A stretch of DNA of 64,000 bases from Gammaproteobacteria bacterium (GTDB lineage: Bacteria > Pseudomonadota > Gammaproteobacteria > Pseudomonadales > JAUIET01), in NCBI GenBank assembly GCA_030429735.1, contig JAUIET010000007.1, forward strand, positions 115,002-179,001, written 5' to 3'. The position numbers were made by a program, and so were the translations under genes. Position 1 is the first letter of the stretch. Each line of letters opens with the position of its first letter. The notes under the pieces are model-generated. The model saw only the letters and a program-made list of their open reading frames with translations, was not told the DNA's origin and ran no database searches. Positions 1 to 8,497 of this stretch are shown here, one piece after another.

Positions 1-1
1 C

Positions 2-367
2 CAGGCCATGGCTGGTTTGCAAGCGGCTGCACAGTCTCCGGGGGATCCGGCCTTGATAGAGAAGCTTGGTAGCGCCGAAGGCGCGCTGAGCGGTGCATTG
101 GGTCGATTGAATGTCGTGATGGAAGCGTACCCTGACCTGAAGGCCAACGAAAACATGATGCAATTGTCTGAAGAGCTGACTTCCACGGAAAACAAAGTAG
201 CATTCTCACGGCAGGCCTATAACGACGCGGTCATGGAATACAATACGTACAAGCAAACCTTCCCACCCAATATTGTGGCCAACAATTTTGGCCATCAGAA
301 AGATGCCAGCCTGCTCGAGTTCGAAGACAGTGCGGCCATCCAGGAGGCCCCAAAAGTTTCTTTTTAG
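2..367 (+). CDS. lemA: LemA family protein, C-terminal part (cut by window start)
   Basis: The open frame runs in from the left edge; the ATG at 8 is internal, because the frame is already open at base 2. The visible 120 or so residues are the C-terminal helical half typical of LemA proteins. They include the conserved stretch from 'YPDLKANENM' through the 'RQAYNDAVMEYN' segment to a 'FPPNIVA' tail. LemA proteins are membrane-anchored four-helix-bundle proteins of unclear biochemical role. They are often encoded beside an M48/HtpX-type peptidase, and here the M48 gene starts 38 bp downstream on the same strand, so the two are probably co-transcribed. The N-terminal membrane anchor is outside the window. 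Family assignment is confident; function is not established. Confidence 0.9.
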   Translation, partial: QAMAGLQAAAQSPGDPALIEKLGSAEGALSGALGRLNVVMEAYPDLKANENMMQLSEELTSTENKVAFSRQAYNDAVMEYNTYKQTFPPNIVANNFGHQKDASLLEFEDSAAIQEAPKVSF

Positions 368-405
368 TGCGTGTAAACGTCGGTTAAACGGTTGTTGCAA
401 AGCCT

Positions 406-2346
406 GTGAATTTTTTCGAATCGCAAGACCGAGCCCGGCGCAAAACCGGGCAACTGGTGTTCCTGTTTGCGCTGGCAACTCTTAGTCTGGTTGCCATAAC
501 CAATCTGTTTTTAATGGCAGTAGGCGGCGGCTTTGGCCCCGATGCCGCGATTGATTCAGCATCCCTCAAATCACACTTGCTTGTTTCCCTCGGCGTTATC
601 GCGGTTATTGCAGTGGCCAGTTTGTATAAGATTGCGCGGCTTTCAGGTGGTGGCGAAGTGGTTGCGCAATCGCTGGGTGGCAAACTGCTCAACCAGAACA
701 CAACCGACAACGATGAGCGCCGCGTGCTCAATGTTGTTGAAGAAATGGCACTGGCGGCCGGCCTGCCCGTGCCGCCTGTCTATATTCTTGACGACGATGC
801 GCTGAACGCGTTTGCCGCCGGTTTTCACAGTGACGACGCTGTGATCGGTTTGACCAGAGGCTGCGTGCGGTTTTTGAATCGCGAAGAGCTGCAAGGCGTG
901 GTTGCGCATGAGTTCAGCCATATACTGCACGGCGACATGCGCATCAATATTCGCCTGATTGGCGTTTTGTACGGCATTTTAGTGGTGGGCCACATTGGCT
1001 ACTTTATTATGCGCAGTTCAAGCTTTCGCTCAAGCCGCAGCAACCGTGATGGTGCACCACTAATCCTTATCGGCATTGGTCTGGTTGTTATTGGCTCAAT
1101 TGGCACGTTTTTTGGCAATTTGATCAAGGCCTCTGTTAGCAGACAGCGAGAGTATCTTGCCGACGCATCGGCCGTGCAGTACACAAGAAACCCAAATGGC
1201 ATAGGCAATGCGCTCCGCAAAATCGGCGGCTTGAAAATCGGCTCCCGATTGCTGTCACCAAATGCCGCTGAAGCCAGTCATATGTTGATTGCCCAAGGTT
1301 TAAAGCTGTCTTCATTGATGGCAACCCACCCTCCACTGGAGGACAGGATCTCGCGTCTGATGCCCGACTGGGATGGCAGTTTTATTGATTCAGAGCGAGA
1401 ATTTCGAGCATTGCAAGCGGAGCGGGCCAGGGAAAAGCACTTCGGTGCTGGCATATCACAGTTTGACTCAGGTGCGAGCCGGCCCGATATTCCATTTTCT
1501 GATGCTGTTGCCAACGAATCACACAGCGCTGCTGCGAGTGTGCTGGATTCTGTAGGGGATATTGGTCAGGGCCATCTGGACTATGCGGGCAATATGCTTG
1601 AAGCGCTGCAAGGTGCTGTATTGAGCGCTGTGCATACTGCTGAAGGCGCCAGGGCGGCTATCTACAGTTTGTTGTTATCTAACGACGACGCAGTGCGCGC
1701 ACGACAATCTGAACTGATTGTCGAGTACGAAGGTAAGGAACAAGAGGCACTGGCAGGCTCGTTGCAAGACGCTATTGAAAAACTCGGGGTTGAGTATCGT
1801 ATTCCAATTGTGGATCTGTGCATGCCCACCCTGAAGCGGCAATACGAAGATCAGCATCGAGATTTTCGCAAGTGCGTACTGGCATTGATGCGTGCCGATG
1901 AGCACATTGATTTATTCGAATGGTGTTTGCACAGGGTCTTTGTTCGTCATCTTGATTCGATTTACATGACAAACCGCCGCAGCAAAGTGCGCTACAAGAA
2001 GCTTGAGGAGGTGGCCACACAGTGTGAAACCATCTGTGCAGCGCTTGCTTCCTGTGCCGGCGAAACCGATCAAACAGCCGAGCCTGCATTTGCAGCGGCG
2101 ATGGCCGAGCTTGGTTTTGATACCGTCGGCACGCTGCGATCGCCACCGTTGGCTGAAATAGATTCAGCACTTGCAGACTTGTGTGCTGTGGCGCCACTGG
2201 AAAAGCCAAGGTTGATTAAGGCCTGCGCCAGAAGTGTTCTGGCCGACGGTGAAGTCAGCGCTGAAGAATACGAATTATTACGGGCCGTCGCCGACAGCAT
2301 TGACGTGCCAATGCCGCCGAGACTGGCCAAGCAAGCGCTTTTCTAA
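406..2346 (+). CDS. M48 family membrane metallopeptidase with C-terminal TerB-like extension
   Basis: Starts at a GTG at 406, 38 bp after lemA; 646 residues. Two membrane segments lie near residues 17-40 and 56-78. The zinc motif HEFSH is at 168-172, two more hydrophobic segments follow, and 'REYLADASA' supplies the third zinc ligand (Glu). This is the layout of HtpX-like M48B peptidases, with the active site facing the cytoplasm, but the protein is about twice the length of HtpX. The second half is soluble and helical. The last 60 or so residues ('ACARSVLADGEVSAEEYELL') resemble a TerB/tellurite-resistance-type helical domain; that is my reading by pattern, not by search. The pairing with LemA supports a role in membrane protein quality control or envelope maintenance. 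Substrate unknown. Confidence 0.88.
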   Translation: MNFFESQDRARRKTGQLVFLFALATLSLVAITNLFLMAVGGGFGPDAAIDSASLKSHLLVSLGVIAVIAVASLYKIARLSGGGEVVAQSLGGKLLNQNTTDNDERRVLNVVEEMALAAGLPVPPVYILDDDALNAFAAGFHSDDAVIGLTRGCVRFLNREELQGVVAHEFSHILHGDMRINIRLIGVLYGILVVGHIGYFIMRSSSFRSSRSNRDGAPLILIGIGLVVIGSIGTFFGNLIKASVSRQREYLADASAVQYTRNPNGIGNALRKIGGLKIGSRLLSPNAAEASHMLIAQGLKLSSLMATHPPLEDRISRLMPDWDGSFIDSEREFRALQAERAREKHFGAGISQFDSGASRPDIPFSDAVANESHSAAASVLDSVGDIGQGHLDYAGNMLEALQGAVLSAVHTAEGARAAIYSLLLSNDDAVRARQSELIVEYEGKEQEALAGSLQDAIEKLGVEYRIPIVDLCMPTLKRQYEDQHRDFRKCVLALMRADEHIDLFEWCLHRVFVRHLDSIYMTNRRSKVRYKKLEEVATQCETICAALASCAGETDQTAEPAFAAAMAELGFDTVGTLRSPPLAEIDSALADLCAVAPLEKPRLIKACARSVLADGEVSAEEYELLRAVADSIDVPMPPRLAKQALF

Positions 2347-2376
2347 AACAGGTATGCCGGCCGTAGCGCAGATGAT

Positions 2377-2781
2377 TTACAGTCGGGGGCGGTCAGTGTT
2401 TGCGGCGGTCCCAGGAAACTTAGCATCAGTGTAGTAAGCCGCTTTACGGTGCAGTGTTTTGGCCGGCAATAGGCCGTGGGCTCTTTTGATGGGTTGAATG
2501 CCGAGGCGTCGCTCCTCAAGGAATGCCTCCAATAGACGCCATTCAGATGCGGGAACGGTCACCACAATTGCTCGCTGCTCGATTGACAGTCTGTCGAAGT
2601 AAAACACAACACCCGAGCCATTGAGGGATTCTCTCAGTGTGCGAAACAGGTCCAGCAGGTGCAGGCGAACCGCGTGGTCAGAGCGCTCTTTTATATGGTG
2701 TTCGCACACAACCAGAGCATGCAACATGCCCTTGCGGTCTTGCTCTATTTGTATTCTGGCGTTGCCGGCATTTTGTCGCAT
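2377..2781 (-). CDS. Hypothetical protein
   Basis: ATG at 2781 (complement), 134 residues, no family recognised. It is mostly charged and soluble, with an amphipathic helical middle ('AVRLHLLDLFRTLRESL') and a beta-rich stretch around 'GVVFYFDRLSIEQRAIVVTV'. There is no signal peptide or membrane segment. It sits tail-to-tail with the M48 gene (30-bp gap), with 93 bp to the end of the amidohydrolase gene upstream on the same strand. No strong ribosome binding site precedes the ATG, so the true start may be the internal Met at residue 19. I keep it because no other frame in this gap reads as a protein and its composition is protein-like. Confidence 0.5.
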   Translation of the reverse strand: MRQNAGNARIQIEQDRKGMLHALVVCEHHIKERSDHAVRLHLLDLFRTLRESLNGSGVVFYFDRLSIEQRAIVVTVPASEWRLLEAFLEERRLGIQPIKRAHGLLPAKTLHRKAAYYTDAKFPGTAANTDRPRL

Positions 2782-2874
2782 GGCGTATAGGCGCTTTAGT
2801 AGAGCCAGTTATAGTCTGGTCATATTTTGACCACATTAACATCCCCACACACGCTCATCAAGTGACCAGCGGCG

Positions 2875-4578
2875 TTACCGATTGTAAACTTTTTTACCGG
2901 CCACGATTGTTTCCAACACCTGTATATCTCGTATTGCAGCCGGGTTAATCAAAGGGTCATCGGACAGTACAATCAGATCCGCCCATTTGCCCGGTTCGAT
3001 AGAGCCGCGATTGTTGTCCTGATGGATCTGCCACGCGGCATCAATAGTGACAGCTCGAAGGGCCTGCATAACCGGAATACGCTGATCTGCACCGATCACC
3101 TGGCCCGAAGAGCTCAATCGATTAACGGCGCTCCATACAAGCAGGAACGGCTGCATGGGCACCACTGGTGTATCCAGGTGGATACTGAATGGCAATTCGC
3201 GATCCATGGCCCAGCGTCCAGGGCTCATGTTTGCGGCGCGTTCGGGACCCATGAACAGCTGGCTGTGCCGATCACCCCAGTAATACGTATGCGCAGAGAA
3301 GAAGCTCGGCGTGATACCCAGACGCTTGAATTCGTCCAGTTGATCGGCTCTGGCCATCTGGGCGTGAATCAGAATTATTCGCGGGTCATCATCAGGGTAT
3401 TTTTGCTGAGCTTTGTCAACAGCTGCAATAATGTCGTCCATCGAAGCATCACCATTGCCGTGAATCGCAAGTTGTATACCCCGGCGGAGATATTTATCGA
3501 CTTCAAGGCTTAGTTGTTCGAGACTGAGCCGAGGGTAGCCCCTGTACTCAGCATCACCCTTGTAAGGCGTGTGATAGGGCTGACTCAAATACCCTGTATA
3601 ACCCTGGATGCTGCCATCGGCGATAATTTTTACCGGGCCTAAAAGAAAGTCATCCGTAGTGTGCTCAGAAAACACGTCCGGTGTGGCAAGCAGTTCAGGC
3701 CCCAGCTGATCAAACAACGGAAACACCACCAGGCGTTGTTTTACCAGACCGAGCTTGGCTGCCCAGCGCAGCCCGGTATACATTCGCGCATCCGCGCCTC
3801 CGCTTTGTGCCGTAGTTACTCCCTGTCTTGCGTATTCTTCTGACGCAAAGCGAAGCATAGAAAAAAAGTCCAGCATGCCCAAATCCATGGCCATGGCCTG
3901 CACGGGCGCCATCGCGTTTTCCTCGAGGAGGCCGGTCAGCTCACCGCTACCCGGGTCAACAACGATAACGCCGCCGTCCGGTTGGGGTGTTTCAGGCGAA
4001 ATTCCAGCCAGCGCCAGTGCTTTGCTGTTGGCAACACCCATGTGCCCCGACACATGCATAATGAAGATGGGCTGTTCTGTGGAGACCCTGTCCAGATCAT
4101 GGCGAGTAGGGTGGCGGCGCTCCGCAATCAATGTATCATCGTAACCCCAGCCAAACAGCCACTCGGTCTTATCTGTTTCTTGCGCGGCGGTGACAAGACT
4201 GGTGCGAAGATCGGCGATCGTTTCAATTTTTCCAACGGGCGGGCTGTTCAGGTCAACGGTAAGGTCAAGCAAGCCTGAGCCAGGAAAGTGACCATGCGCA
4301 TCGATAATCCCTGGCATCAGCACTTTACCGTTTAAATCGCTGACAGCCGTGTACTTGTCGATCAGCGCGGTGATCTCTTCATTGCTGCCGACTGCCACAA
4401 TACGGCCATGATCGATGAGTACCGCTTGATGAATTGTGTTGTCAGCATCCATGCTGAGCACCTTGGCATTCAAAATTGCTCTGCGGGCCGGTTCTGTGCT
4501 CAGAACTCCCAGACTGATCAGCAATGCAATGAAAAACAGTGCAGCCGCGAACCATCCCCAAAAACTACGGTGTCGCAT
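2875..4578 (-). CDS. Amidohydrolase, YtcJ-like (amidohydrolase family 3), membrane-anchored
   Basis: 567 residues starting at ATG 4578, preceded by a good ribosome site (GGGAGGG). An N-terminal hydrophobic segment (residues 8-26) suggests a membrane anchor or signal. The body matches YtcJ/LAF3-like metal-dependent hydrolases: an N-terminal beta-sandwich beginning 'ILNAKVLSMD', the metal-binding 'PGIIDAHGHFPGSG', then 'FIMHVSGHMGVANSKAL', 'GSIQGYTGYLSQPY', 'AIHGNGDASMD' and 'IEPGKWADLIVLSDDPL' near the C-terminus. These enzymes hydrolyse amide or ester bonds in varied small molecules; the substrate cannot be predicted. The next gene in this direction begins 93 bp downstream. Confidence 0.9.
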   Translation of the reverse strand: MRHRSFWGWFAAALFFIALLISLGVLSTEPARRAILNAKVLSMDADNTIHQAVLIDHGRIVAVGSNEEITALIDKYTAVSDLNGKVLMPGIIDAHGHFPGSGLLDLTVDLNSPPVGKIETIADLRTSLVTAAQETDKTEWLFGWGYDDTLIAERRHPTRHDLDRVSTEQPIFIMHVSGHMGVANSKALALAGISPETPQPDGGVIVVDPGSGELTGLLEENAMAPVQAMAMDLGMLDFFSMLRFASEEYARQGVTTAQSGGADARMYTGLRWAAKLGLVKQRLVVFPLFDQLGPELLATPDVFSEHTTDDFLLGPVKIIADGSIQGYTGYLSQPYHTPYKGDAEYRGYPRLSLEQLSLEVDKYLRRGIQLAIHGNGDASMDDIIAAVDKAQQKYPDDDPRIILIHAQMARADQLDEFKRLGITPSFFSAHTYYWGDRHSQLFMGPERAANMSPGRWAMDRELPFSIHLDTPVVPMQPFLLVWSAVNRLSSSGQVIGADQRIPVMQALRAVTIDAAWQIHQDNNRGSIEPGKWADLIVLSDDPLINPAAIRDIQVLETIVAGKKVYNR

Positions 4579-4630
4579 CGTTCCCTCCCAAAGAAGGGAC
4601 CATTTTAACGCGAATCAGAACACCTGTATC

Positions 4631-6910
4631 CTACTCACCCGAGGCTTGCTGCAGCAGCACGTGGGCTTGTTGCTCTTGCTCTGGTGAGAAGAAGCAGTAA
4701 CTCTCATTCATTCTTTCCGCGTGCTGCCGGGCCAGTGCCGCATTATGGGTGAGTAGCTCAGCGTAGCTGCCATCATCTGGAAACAGACTAACGCCTATGG
4801 CGCATTGCGGTTGCACGGTGACATCACCAAGCTGCAGAGGCTGCGTTATAACGCTGATAAAGCGCTGGAGTGCGGAATCAATGGCCTGTTTGTCATTCAA
4901 TTCGCTAACGAGCAAGCCAAACTCATCAGACCCTAACCGAGATATTTCGTGAAACGAATCTTCCCTATCTGCACTGACCAACGAGTCGCTGGAGCGCAGT
5001 ACGGATTCGAGACCTTGTCCAATCCTGGCCAACATTGTGTCGGCAAGTTCGAAGCCCAAAGTATCGCTGACGGTTCGATACGAACGAATGCCAATCGACA
5101 ATACAGCGGTGAGCTGTTCGTATCGATAGCCTCGGACAATGGCCTGGCTGATGCTCTCGTGAAAAGGGTCTCGGCGTTTAAAACCTGTCAGTGAATCGTA
5201 ACTGATTAGCGCTTTCAACTCGTGCTCTTTGTCCTCAGTCAGTTGCTCAAGTTCTTGTACACGGGTCCGAAGCGCATATAGGTCTTGGTCGTTGGCGGCC
5301 TCGCTTGCTTGCTGCACGGTAGCCATAGCTGGCGTCGACGGCTGGTTGGAAGGCGCCTCTTTGCCAGCGAATTCACTCTGCATCTCGGGGCTAAATAGCA
5401 CAACACGGTTTCGCCCCGTTTGTTTGGCAACATACAAGGCCTGGTCAGCCTGATCCAATAAGGCTTCTTTATCCTTAGCGCCATGGGTAATGTTTGCCAC
5501 TCCCAGGCTGGCAGTAACTATCTGTCCGTTGGTATGCTCTACGGCAGCGCTGTCAGCCAGTGCTTTACCAATGCGCGCCGCGATGCTTTCAGCGCCACGC
5601 GAGTCTATCTTGTCGAGCACGACAGCGAATTCTTCTCCACCATACCGAGCGACCAGGTCGCAGTCACGAGCGTTATCGTGTAATACGCCGGCCAGAATTT
5701 TGATTACCTCGTCGCCGGCGCTGTGGCCAAAGTTATCGTTGATGGATTTGAAATGGTCGATGTCAACCATGATGGCTGTTAATTCCTCGTTGCGCGCCCG
5801 CGCATGCTCGAACTTCTGCTCAAATGCCTTGTAAAATGAACGGCGGTTAAGGCAATCGGTCATTGGGTCTCTGGTGGCAAGCAAGTGCAACCTGTTGTTT
5901 TGCGCCTGGACCCTTTGCTGGGACATCTGCAGTTTGCCGAGCATAACCCGCAAGTGGTTATTTTTTTCTTCCAGTTCGGATACGTCGTCGAACGTTGCCA
6001 GTACACCGCGCGCCTCACCACTGCTGTCGTGAATAGCGACGCAATTAACCATGAACACTCGTTCTTCGCCAATACCATCGTGCAAAAAAAGGCGGATGCC
6101 CGTGCGGTTTATTGCATCGTCAAAGACCGCATTCCAGGGCAGTTCTTCCGTGCCTGCGCGTTGGCCACCCTCAGCGTAAGACCAGCTCAACATATCTGGA
6201 CTTTTGCCAATAAGGGCTTCTGCATCGATCCGCGCGAACTGAATGAACGTAGAGTTGGCCAACACAATTGTGCGCTGCTCATCGATGATCAGTACCCCTT
6301 CAGCAAGAGCGTCAAACGCCGATTTCACTCGATCAGGGATGGCCGCAGATGGGTCGAGTTCGCGCAGAGCACGTTTCATGAATAATCGATAGGCAATGAA
6401 GCCAAACAGAGTGACGAAAGCCACCAGGGCGAACGTGGGATAGCGTTTAACCCAGGCCATAATGCCGGTAGTATGTGGTTGCGCAAAGCGCAGCTCTACT
6501 CGCCCCCAGCGCAGGCCGTCACGAAAAACAGGCACAGTGATTTGGGTGCTGGATTGCGTCGCACTTTGCCCTTCGTTTGACGTTTGATTCAACCAATACT
6601 GCGCATGGTCGCCAAACACATAGTCTTTTCCATTGGTGCGAATTGCCGCTGATTCGAGATCATCATTCTTTTCAACCAGCAACTTAAGCGTGCTCTCAAT
6701 CGTTGAGTCATGCCCACGGTACGCAAGCGAAGACAGTTGAATAGCAAAGACCTCTGCGAATTGCTTTCGTGATTCGAATCGGGCCTGTTGGCTGTTGGGG
6801 ATCAACCCGAGAATTTCACTGATGAACAATAAGCTAACCGTTAGGCAAACGATGCCAATACTGATCTGAGTGATCGGGTTAATCTTGGCCAGTGGCCAGC
6901 CGAGCTTCAT
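4631..6910 (-). CDS. PAS-GGDEF-GGDEF sensor, diguanylate cyclase
   Basis: 759 residues. Membrane segments lie at about 13-35 and 158-178, with a roughly 120-residue periplasmic sensor between. A PAS domain covers about 195-315, then a short coiled linker. GGDEF domain 1 carries 'GGEEF' at 424-428, the substrate/metal-binding 'DIDHFKSINDNFGHSAGD', and an RxxD inhibitory site (RDCD, 415-418) exactly five residues before GGEEF. It should therefore make cyclic di-GMP and be product-inhibited. A second GGDEF-like domain (from about 550) has 'GSDEF' and lacks the Asp cluster, so it is probably inactive and regulatory. No EAL domain follows. It lies 52 bp upstream of the amidohydrolase gene. The ligand sensed in the periplasm is unknown. 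Confidence 0.92.
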   Translation of the reverse strand: MKLGWPLAKINPITQISIGIVCLTVSLLFISEILGLIPNSQQARFESRKQFAEVFAIQLSSLAYRGHDSTIESTLKLLVEKNDDLESAAIRTNGKDYVFGDHAQYWLNQTSNEGQSATQSSTQITVPVFRDGLRWGRVELRFAQPHTTGIMAWVKRYPTFALVAFVTLFGFIAYRLFMKRALRELDPSAAIPDRVKSAFDALAEGVLIIDEQRTIVLANSTFIQFARIDAEALIGKSPDMLSWSYAEGGQRAGTEELPWNAVFDDAINRTGIRLFLHDGIGEERVFMVNCVAIHDSSGEARGVLATFDDVSELEEKNNHLRVMLGKLQMSQQRVQAQNNRLHLLATRDPMTDCLNRRSFYKAFEQKFEHARARNEELTAIMVDIDHFKSINDNFGHSAGDEVIKILAGVLHDNARDCDLVARYGGEEFAVVLDKIDSRGAESIAARIGKALADSAAVEHTNGQIVTASLGVANITHGAKDKEALLDQADQALYVAKQTGRNRVVLFSPEMQSEFAGKEAPSNQPSTPAMATVQQASEAANDQDLYALRTRVQELEQLTEDKEHELKALISYDSLTGFKRRDPFHESISQAIVRGYRYEQLTAVLSIGIRSYRTVSDTLGFELADTMLARIGQGLESVLRSSDSLVSADREDSFHEISRLGSDEFGLLVSELNDKQAIDSALQRFISVITQPLQLGDVTVQPQCAIGVSLFPDDGSYAELLTHNAALARQHAERMNESYCFFSPEQEQQAHVLLQQASGE

Positions 6911-6979
6911 ATTCGCTCTGAACGCATTATTAGGGGCTGAGTGATCATGTGAGCGCCGTATTGAACAACCCCTGGTAGG

Positions 6980-7870
6980 CTATTGCGCAGCCTCAACGAT
7001 CAAAGGCTCTCTTTGCGTGCCCTGCCCGACTAGCTCCTGGTTGGAGGGCGTACTGTCCAGTGCAAATCGTGCTCGGCAGCGCAGCCCGCCGAACAGCTTG
7101 TGTTCCGAATTAGGTACTGACAACCTGATGCTAAAGGTACCGCTGGCCGCATCGACAATACCATCAACAACACTGACAGTCGCTTCATAGCGGCCGCTGG
7201 CAGGTTGTTCTGGAAACACCTGCACAGCCATGCCCTTTTTCACCTTGCCAAACAATTCCCGCGGCGCAATGACTTCTATGCGCAATGGGTCTATCTGCGC
7301 CAGCTTGAGTATCGGTTTATCTTCTACTGATTCGCCGGGATTCAGGTAACGGTCTACAACAATACCGGAGACCGGGCTTTTGATTGTGCGCTGCCGCAGT
7401 GCGGCTTCCGCGCGAGCCAATTCCAATTCGGCAAGTCGCTTATTGTTGCGCGCGGTTTCAAGTTCAAGTTTGGCCAGTTGAGCATCAGTTTCTGCCTGAT
7501 CCTTATCGGCACCGGAGGCCGCTTTTTTTTCATGCAGTTCGCGTACGCGCTCACGTTGTCTGGCGGTGTACGCAGCGGTTACCTGTTTTGCCTGAATGGT
7601 ATCTTCCATTTGAGCTCGTTCTCGCGCCAGTGCAACCGCCGCTTTTTCAACCGAGGACTCCAGTGCAACAAGACGGTCACCACGTTTTATGAAATCGCTT
7701 TTGTCGACCTCAATGCGTTCAACAATTCCATCCACAGAACTGCCTAATTCAACCGTCATTTCCGGCTCGATCAGACAATCCAGCTCCTGGGGTGCCGCCG
7801 CGGAAAGAGAGCTGACTAAAGTGCCTATTGCTACTGCCAGAACGCTTGTTTTTAAAGGCATTTGTTTCAC
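6980..7870 (-). CDS. Periplasmic adaptor (membrane fusion protein), RND/HlyD type
   Basis: 296 residues, probable GTG start at 7870 with AAGGAC just upstream; an ATG three codons later is possible. Signal peptide 'LAVAIGTLVSSLSAAAPQ'. The order of parts is that of membrane fusion proteins: a lipoyl half-motif ('VDGIVERIEVDKSDFIKRGD'), a long alpha-hairpin of about 80 residues rich in Glu/Lys/Ala, the second lipoyl half ('IKSPVSGIVVDRYLNPGE'), then a beta-barrel. No inner-membrane pump or outer-membrane channel gene is adjacent, which is unusual. The HlyD-type proteins encoded at 10503-14497 are close by, so it may be a third adaptor for that system; this is inference. A minor plus-strand gene separates them. 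Confidence 0.88.
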   Translation of the reverse strand: MKQMPLKTSVLAVAIGTLVSSLSAAAPQELDCLIEPEMTVELGSSVDGIVERIEVDKSDFIKRGDRLVALESSVEKAAVALARERAQMEDTIQAKQVTAAYTARQRERVRELHEKKAASGADKDQAETDAQLAKLELETARNNKRLAELELARAEAALRQRTIKSPVSGIVVDRYLNPGESVEDKPILKLAQIDPLRIEVIAPRELFGKVKKGMAVQVFPEQPASGRYEATVSVVDGIVDAASGTFSIRLSVPNSEHKLFGGLRCRARFALDSTPSNQELVGQGTQREPLIVEAAQ

Positions 7871-8010
7871 GATGTCCTTATCCTTTTATAGAGTGGCGGA
7901 TATCTTAAAAGCTTAGATCATATTTTCCCGAAACTCATGGCCCCTTGAGTGCTGGATAAACTGCATAGCTGCGCTAATCTAAGAGAACCAACCAATAAAT
8001 ATAACGGTGC

Positions 8011-8457
8011 ATGGAAATGGAACTTAACGGCGAAAAAATAAGCAAAAAACAAATCACACTAGACGGTAATCGTTTTGTTGATTGTGAAATAAGCAACTGC
8101 GTGTTGGTATACAAAGGTGGTGTATTGCCGGTTTTACGTGACTGCCAAATCAATGACTGCCAGTGGAATTTTAGTGATCAGGCCGCAAATACCTTGCAGT
8201 TTATGGCCGCTATGTATAACGGCATGGGCATGGGTGGCATGGAGATTGTCGATCAAACAATCATCAACATCCGCAACAATACGTTGTTAGCCTCGCAGCA
8301 AAAAGATCAGGTGCAAGCAGAGCAAGCAATAGCCGCGAACGAAGACAACGCGCAAGCTGATCCTGAGACCGCGCAAGCTGATCCTGAGACAAAGCCAGCT
8401 GAACGCAAAACCAAGTCGAAAGCCAAGGCCAAAACCACCAACACAGATGCGGCGTAA
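8011..8457 (+). CDS. Hypothetical protein with tandem-repeat acidic/basic tail
   Basis: 148 residues, ATG at 8011 (a second ATG is in frame two codons on). No family recognised with certainty. The first 65 residues have a cysteine-spaced pattern ('FVDCEISNCVLVYKG', 'LRDCQINDCQWNF') that resembles short right-handed beta-helix or pentapeptide-like strands. A Met/Gly-rich patch ('AAMYNGMGMGGME') follows. The C-terminus is low complexity, with two perfect copies of AQADPET and a Lys/Ala-rich end ('KTKSKAKAKTT'). No signal peptide or membrane segment, so probably cytoplasmic. It converges with the SecA-like gene and is divergent from the adaptor gene at 6980-7870. Confidence 0.7.
   Translation: MEMELNGEKISKKQITLDGNRFVDCEISNCVLVYKGGVLPVLRDCQINDCQWNFSDQAANTLQFMAAMYNGMGMGGMEIVDQTIINIRNNTLLASQQKDQVQAEQAIAANEDNAQADPETAQADPETKPAERKTKSKAKAKTTNTDAA
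8350..8390 (+). repeat. Two-copy 21-bp tandem repeat inside a coding region
   Basis: The unit is 21 bp (8350-8370) and is repeated at 8371-8390 with only the final base differing. It is in frame and encodes AQADPET twice, so copy-number change would not shift the frame of the 8011-8457 gene. Confidence 0.9.
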
Positions 8458-8497
8458 TTATTAACGCGTTGTCGTGATGACTTGCCCGATGTAGGCG

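Noticed and set aside
3022..3513. 163-codon plus-strand frame opposite the amidohydrolase
   Set aside because: Antisense shadow of a gene with conserved motifs; no ribosome site or protein-like pattern.
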